A DNA stretch of 64,000 nt, taken from Paenibacillus_V sp046244365 (lineage in GTDB: Bacteria; Bacillota; Bacilli; Paenibacillales; NBRC-103111). The stretch spans positions 8,308,001 to 8,372,000 of the forward strand of contig NZ_CP176395.1 of the NCBI RefSeq assembly GCF_046244365.1. Reading direction: 5' to 3'. Positions 60,970 to 64,000 of the stretch are shown piece by piece; within the stretch, counting starts at the first letter, position 1, and the number at the start of each line of letters is the position of its first letter. Below the pieces are notes generated by a model. That model saw only the letters and a program-made list of their open reading frames with translations, ran no database searches and was not told where the DNA came from. A program made the position numbers and the translations under genes.

Positions 60970-61209
60970 TCAATTAGTCGCCAAATAAGATTCAATCATG
61001 TCGCGTAATATTTCAGATCTGGTGAGACGTGAGACCGTACAGCGTTTATCAAGCTCGTCCCACATTTCTTTCGTGAGGGTTAAGGAGACCTTCCTTGTCT
61101 CCCCGATTCCTTTACGTCCAGCACCGGTACGCGGTCCTCCACGTGTAAACATAATAGACAATTGTCCCTCTTGATCAGGAACTCCGAGTTTAAGTTTTTG
61201 TTTGCTCAT
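60970..61209 (-). CDS. Ribbon-helix-helix DNA-binding protein
   Basis: 79 residues: a basic N-terminal tail (GGPRTGAGRKGIGETRK) then the RHH core (VSLTLTKEMWDELDKRC and SRLTRSEILRDMIESYL). Probably represses its own operon with the clamp paralogue. ATG at 61207-61209 follows GGTGG by four bases; an upstream ATG at 61266 lacks a ribosome binding site. Confidence 0.78.
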   Translation of the reverse strand: MSKQKLKLGVPDQEGQLSIMFTRGGPRTGAGRKGIGETRKVSLTLTKEMWDELDKRCTVSRLTRSEILRDMIESYLATN

Positions 61210-61397
61210 GAAACCACCAATCTCGCTTTGATTAAGGTAACTAAAATCATTTATTAATTTTAGCATATCCTATTACTTAATGGCAATGTCTGGATTGCAA
61301 ATATTTGGTGTCAGGACGATGTTGCAAACAGGTCTACGTTTGCCTCTACATCAAAGTGAATTTTCTGATAAGCTTGGGTGTGTATATAAAAGTAGCT

Positions 61398-61460
61398 ATT
61401 ACGCTGCCCTTTACTTCAATAACCAAAAAAGTGACCCACAGCAACGGGCTGTGGGCCTTA
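61398..61460 (-). repeat. attC-like site, 3' arm and hairpin only (unit 12)
   Basis: In gene direction hairpin GGCCCACAGCCCGTTGCTGTGGGTC, then TATTGAAGTAAA-GGGCAG-CGTAATAGC. The first arm with GGGTAC is missing. The rest of 61267-61592 holds no gene I can support. Confidence 0.6.
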
Positions 61461-61592
61461 ATTTTATATATTTTAAAGGGGGTCGTTTTTTATTATAGGC
61501 TTGATTCATTAAAGCCATATGTAAATTAGATTTCATTCTTATTACATTTACACAACTAACAGTGCCCGGTAGAGCTTAACTATAATTGATCG

Positions 61593-62150
61593 CTACTTTC
61601 TTAAAAAGTAAGATACAATCGTGTCCAAAGTCTTTTCGAAATGAAAAGAGCTCTCAAAATATTTAAGATTATGTTTTTCGCATTCCTCCATTATTCGAAT
61701 GCTGTCTGTTTTAATCCTCACTAGTTCAGCCATTGCTTCAGCATGGCTAAGTTCTTTGAAACCATCATTTTCTGTTTTGCTGGAATGGAATTTCATTTCT
61801 TCTACGCTCTCGACATTTATTTCCGCCATACCTATAAAACAGGACATTACTTTCCCAGGGTATGTCTGTTCAAATTGTGATACGTAGTTTGGAATTAACT
61901 GTACACCTTCAATGGTATAATCTATTTGGTTCTCAACCATGGCCGTCATTAAAGGGTTTATTACTTTCCATAACCGTTGTCCTGTAATAAAGTCACCCTC
62001 AGTTGGATGAACTCCGAGTTCTGGAATACCATTCGCAATTCCCATCATTAAATAATCTAAAGAAAAATACGGAATGTTTGTTTCATTTAAAATTCTTTTC
62101 GCAGTTGTTGTTTTGCCACTTCTGGAAGCGCCTCCTATAAGGTATAGCAT
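61593..62150 (-). CDS. P-loop nucleotide/small-molecule kinase-like protein
   Basis: 185 residues, Walker A GGASRSGKTTTAKR at the N-terminus, DTI/ IEG region after residue 70 and a C-terminal helix; resembles the AAA_33/adenylate-kinase-like family often annotated as 2-phosphoglycerate kinase-like or hypothetical. Substrate unknown. Cassette between units 12 and 13. Confidence 0.8.
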   Translation of the reverse strand: MLYLIGGASRSGKTTTAKRILNETNIPYFSLDYLMMGIANGIPELGVHPTEGDFITGQRLWKVINPLMTAMVENQIDYTIEGVQLIPNYVSQFEQTYPGKVMSCFIGMAEINVESVEEMKFHSSKTENDGFKELSHAEAMAELVRIKTDSIRIMEECEKHNLKYFESSFHFEKTLDTIVSYFLRK

Positions 62151-62228
62151 TTTAACCTCCGTAAAGTTAAATTGGAAAAATTCCCTTATAATTTTACCTT
62201 AATCGGCCCCAATATTGTCCAATTTGTT

Positions 62229-62315
62229 GAAGCTATACTGCCAGTTACTTCAATGAAAAAAAGGAGATGCATCGCTGCAAGCTCCTCAACTAACGTTCGC
62301 CGTTAGCGTAACATA
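62229..62315 (-). repeat. attC-like site (unit 13, complete)
   Basis: In gene direction TTACGCTAAC-GGCGAAC-GTTAGTTGAG, hairpin GGAGCTTGCAGC...GCATCTCC, CATTGAAGTAAC-TGGCAG-TATAGCTTCAAC. All four arms and both spacers are recognisable. Confidence 0.8.
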
Positions 62316-62394
62316 TCATTGTTCCATTCTTCGGAAGTCTAAAGATGCAGGTCGTAAACTTAATAATTTAATTTTGCGAGAGATTCTTTATAAC

Positions 62395-63066
62395 TCAGCA
62401 AGTAACAAAACCAAAAACGAACCCATCATATCCTTTACTTCCAACTGTTTGAATTGCAGTGGCTGCAATTCTATCCTCATCTGCCAAAAGATCATAAAAC
62501 GCCCTTACACCTTGTACACGTGGATCTTGACTGTTTTCATTAATAACTTCGCCTTCGCGAATGACATTATCTCCAATAATAACAGTTCCAGGATGGGAAA
62601 AGTGAAGAGCCCATTTCAAATAATTGGGATTATTCGGCTTGTCAGCATCAATAAATATAAAATCAAAAGACTCAATTCCTTCGTTACTCATCTGCGCTAG
62701 TTGCTCTAAAGCATCCCCTACTCTAAGCTCTACCTTATCTTGCACTTCAGCCAGGCAGAGATTAGCTGCTGCCACCTGTGCATGATGTGGATCAAGTTCC
62801 AACGTGACTATCTTCCCCTCAGCAGGCAGTGCTCGTGCCATCCAGATTGTACTGTATCCTCCCAATGTACCGATCTCCAGGATACGATTTGATCTTTGCA
62901 TTTGTATAAGCAAGTTTAAAAATTTTCCTTGCGTGGGTGAGACATCATAAGCTGGTAATCCTGCTTTTTGATTTGTGGATAACACTTTTTCGAGAATAGC
63001 ATCATTCTGAATTAGGCGCTCCGTTATATACTGGTCAACCTTATCCCAGACATTTGTTTGACTCAT
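62395..63066 (-). CDS. O-methyltransferase (catechol/caffeoyl-CoA type)
   Basis: 223 residues: ILEIGTLGGYSTIWMARAL (motif I), TLELDPHHAQVAAANL, FDFIFIDADKPNNPNYL (metal-binding Asp) and NVIREGEV (Asp-Asn-Val), the class of metal-dependent O-methyltransferases. ATG at 63066 follows AGGAG by ten bases. Divergent from a LysR regulator that may control it. Rightmost cassette-type gene. Confidence 0.88.
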   Translation of the reverse strand: MSQTNVWDKVDQYITERLIQNDAILEKVLSTNQKAGLPAYDVSPTQGKFLNLLIQMQRSNRILEIGTLGGYSTIWMARALPAEGKIVTLELDPHHAQVAAANLCLAEVQDKVELRVGDALEQLAQMSNEGIESFDFIFIDADKPNNPNYLKWALHFSHPGTVIIGDNVIREGEVINENSQDPRVQGVRAFYDLLADEDRIAATAIQTVGSKGYDGFVFGFVTC

Positions 63067-63194
63067 ATAGATCACTTCTCCTCTTCATTGTTAACTTCTA
63101 TTACCAGTGTAACCGAGATATAATTATAAACATAATATATCTTTATGATAAATGCATACAAATAATATATGAGTTAATGAATAGGAGAATCGAA

Positions 63195-64000
63195 ATGAAC
63201 CTACATGCCTTACGCTTGTTTCATGTGATCGCCAGTACCGGAAGTGTGACTCGTGCTTCAGAATTACTCAATATTAGCCAACCAGCCATAACTTCACAGA
63301 TTAAAAAATTTGAAAAAGAGCTACTCCTAACGCTACTCAAGCCCCAAGGAAGAGGTATTGCTTTAACAGATGCAGGTGAAGAAATTGCTTTACTTGCTAA
63401 GCGACTTTTTGCTGTAGAACAACAAATTGAACAATACACTCAGGATTACCGAAAAGGCTCAAACGGGTGTATCCGTTTAGCCGCGACGTATTTACCTGCT
63501 CATTTTCTGATCCCTACCTGGATAGCAAAATTCAAACAACAATTCGAACAAGTCGAAATGATAATTACAACTACGAATTCAAAAGAAGCTTTTAAAAAAC
63601 TATTAAATGTAGATGTGGATATAGCCATTTATGGGGGGATACCAGAGGAGTATTCAGATACGATTCAGACAGAGGAACTTTTTCAGGACGAGTTATGGTT
63701 CGTCGTTTCACCTAATCATCGATATGCGAATCAACGTGTTTCACTAATTGACATGATGAAGGAACCCTTCGTTATGCGTGAGGAAGGAAGTTCAACACGA
63801 GAGAGATTGTTATCTTTATGTCGCACCTACAATACTTCGACACCCATAATCTCTTTGCAATTCAATGGGTTGCATGAAGCTATCACAGCTGTTATTGCAG
63901 GCTATGGTGCCAATTTCGTTTCTTCTTTGGTTGTGCGTGAATATGTAAGACGTGGAGAGTTATGCCGAGTTTATGTAGAAGGGATTCATCTAACCAATAC
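63195..64000 (+). CDS. LysR-family transcriptional regulator (runs off the window)
   Basis: 268 residues visible: N-terminal helix-turn-helix (LRLFHVIASTGSVTRASELL, ISQPAITSQIKKFEKEL) and most of the ligand-binding domain with VDVDIAIYGGIPEE and FVMREEGSSTRERLL. AGGAG precedes the ATG by seven bases. Divergent from the O-methyltransferase with a 128-bp shared promoter region. About 25 residues are missing at the C-terminus. Confidence 0.9.
   Translation, partial: MNLHALRLFHVIASTGSVTRASELLNISQPAITSQIKKFEKELLLTLLKPQGRGIALTDAGEEIALLAKRLFAVEQQIEQYTQDYRKGSNGCIRLAATYLPAHFLIPTWIAKFKQQFEQVEMIITTTNSKEAFKKLLNVDVDIAIYGGIPEEYSDTIQTEELFQDELWFVVSPNHRYANQRVSLIDMMKEPFVMREEGSSTRERLLSLCRTYNTSTPIISLQFNGLHEAITAVIAGYGANFVSSLVVREYVRRGELCRVYVEGIHLTN

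Noticed and set aside
24764..62315. Reading the repeated intergenic sites as a CRISPR array
   Set aside because: Copies are kilobases apart with genes between, vary in sequence and contain internal hairpins; no cas genes.
1..64000. tRNA or rRNA genes
   Set aside because: I saw no cloverleaf with conserved TTCGA arm or rRNA-like stretch.

Overview
The window looks like chromosome of a Paenibacillus-like Bacillota. The evidence is: CUT1 sugar ABC operons (lipoprotein plus two permeases, no dedicated ATPase) paired with large membrane-anchored AraC-type regulators; a Bacillus yrk/Staphylococcus cst-type persulfide locus; an MhqR-type quinone-stress locus; strong AGGAGG ribosome binding sites; and sigma-A promoters with 17-18 bp spacers. 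Most of 1-24.5 kb and 28-41 kb has the base composition of host genes. About 24.6-27.8 kb and 48.6-64 kb are visibly more A+T-rich and accessory.

Layout. 1-463: 3' part missing from a sugar permease. 0.6-4.6 kb: persulfide/sulfide-stress cluster (cstR-like repressor, two single-domain rhodaneses, DsrE-like, TusA, rhodanese-metallo-beta-lactamase fusion, TusA-rhodanese fusion) with four copies of one operator, ATACC-N6-GGTAT. 4.8-10.5 kb: SRPBCC protein, nuclease-XPD helicase, methyltransferase, MerR regulator, esterase, SDR remnant. 10.7-13.7 kb: mhqR-mhqO-mhqD-type quinone detoxification with two near-identical palindromic operators. 13.9-19.9 kb: AraC-type sensor and divergent LplABC-like sugar importer. 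20.2-24.5 kb: trhO, ferredoxin-NADP reductase, a helically phased set of four palindromes, SGNH esterase. 28-41 kb: secreted heparinase II/III-like lyase with its importer and AraC-type sensor, then a second binding protein followed by gene debris. 41.9-48.7 kb: a stack of Tn7-like transposon ends. One complete element (42046-48575) has terminal TGT...ACA, 21-bp-spaced TnsB-like sites and a perfect 5-bp target duplication. It carries an ABC exporter pair and a later IS256-family insertion but no tns genes. 48.6-51.1 kb: remnant of an E1/JAB ubiquitin-like locus beside a second Tn7-like left end.

The most unusual feature is a recurring 70-100 bp site between genes in 24.7-27.5 kb and 52.1-62.3 kb. 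Read in gene direction it has outer inverted arms (consensus TTAAGCTAAC / TTTAGCTTAA), conserved spacers GGGTAC and GGGCAG, inner arms and a variable central hairpin. That is the R''-L''-variable-L'-R' plan of integron attC sites. Thirteen full or partial copies separate short single- or two-gene units, almost all on the minus strand: VOC protein, methyltransferases, phosphoesterase, HAD, HxlR/oxidoreductase, DinB, PyrE-like, sigma/anti-sigma, aminoglycoside-kinase-like, RHH/DnaN-like/hydrolase, P-loop kinase, O-methyltransferase. I read this as a gene-cassette array without a visible integrase in a lineage where such arrays are not commonly described. Several cassettes are broken by a frameshift, an amber codon or fusion, as expected of a decaying or seldom-selected cassette pool.
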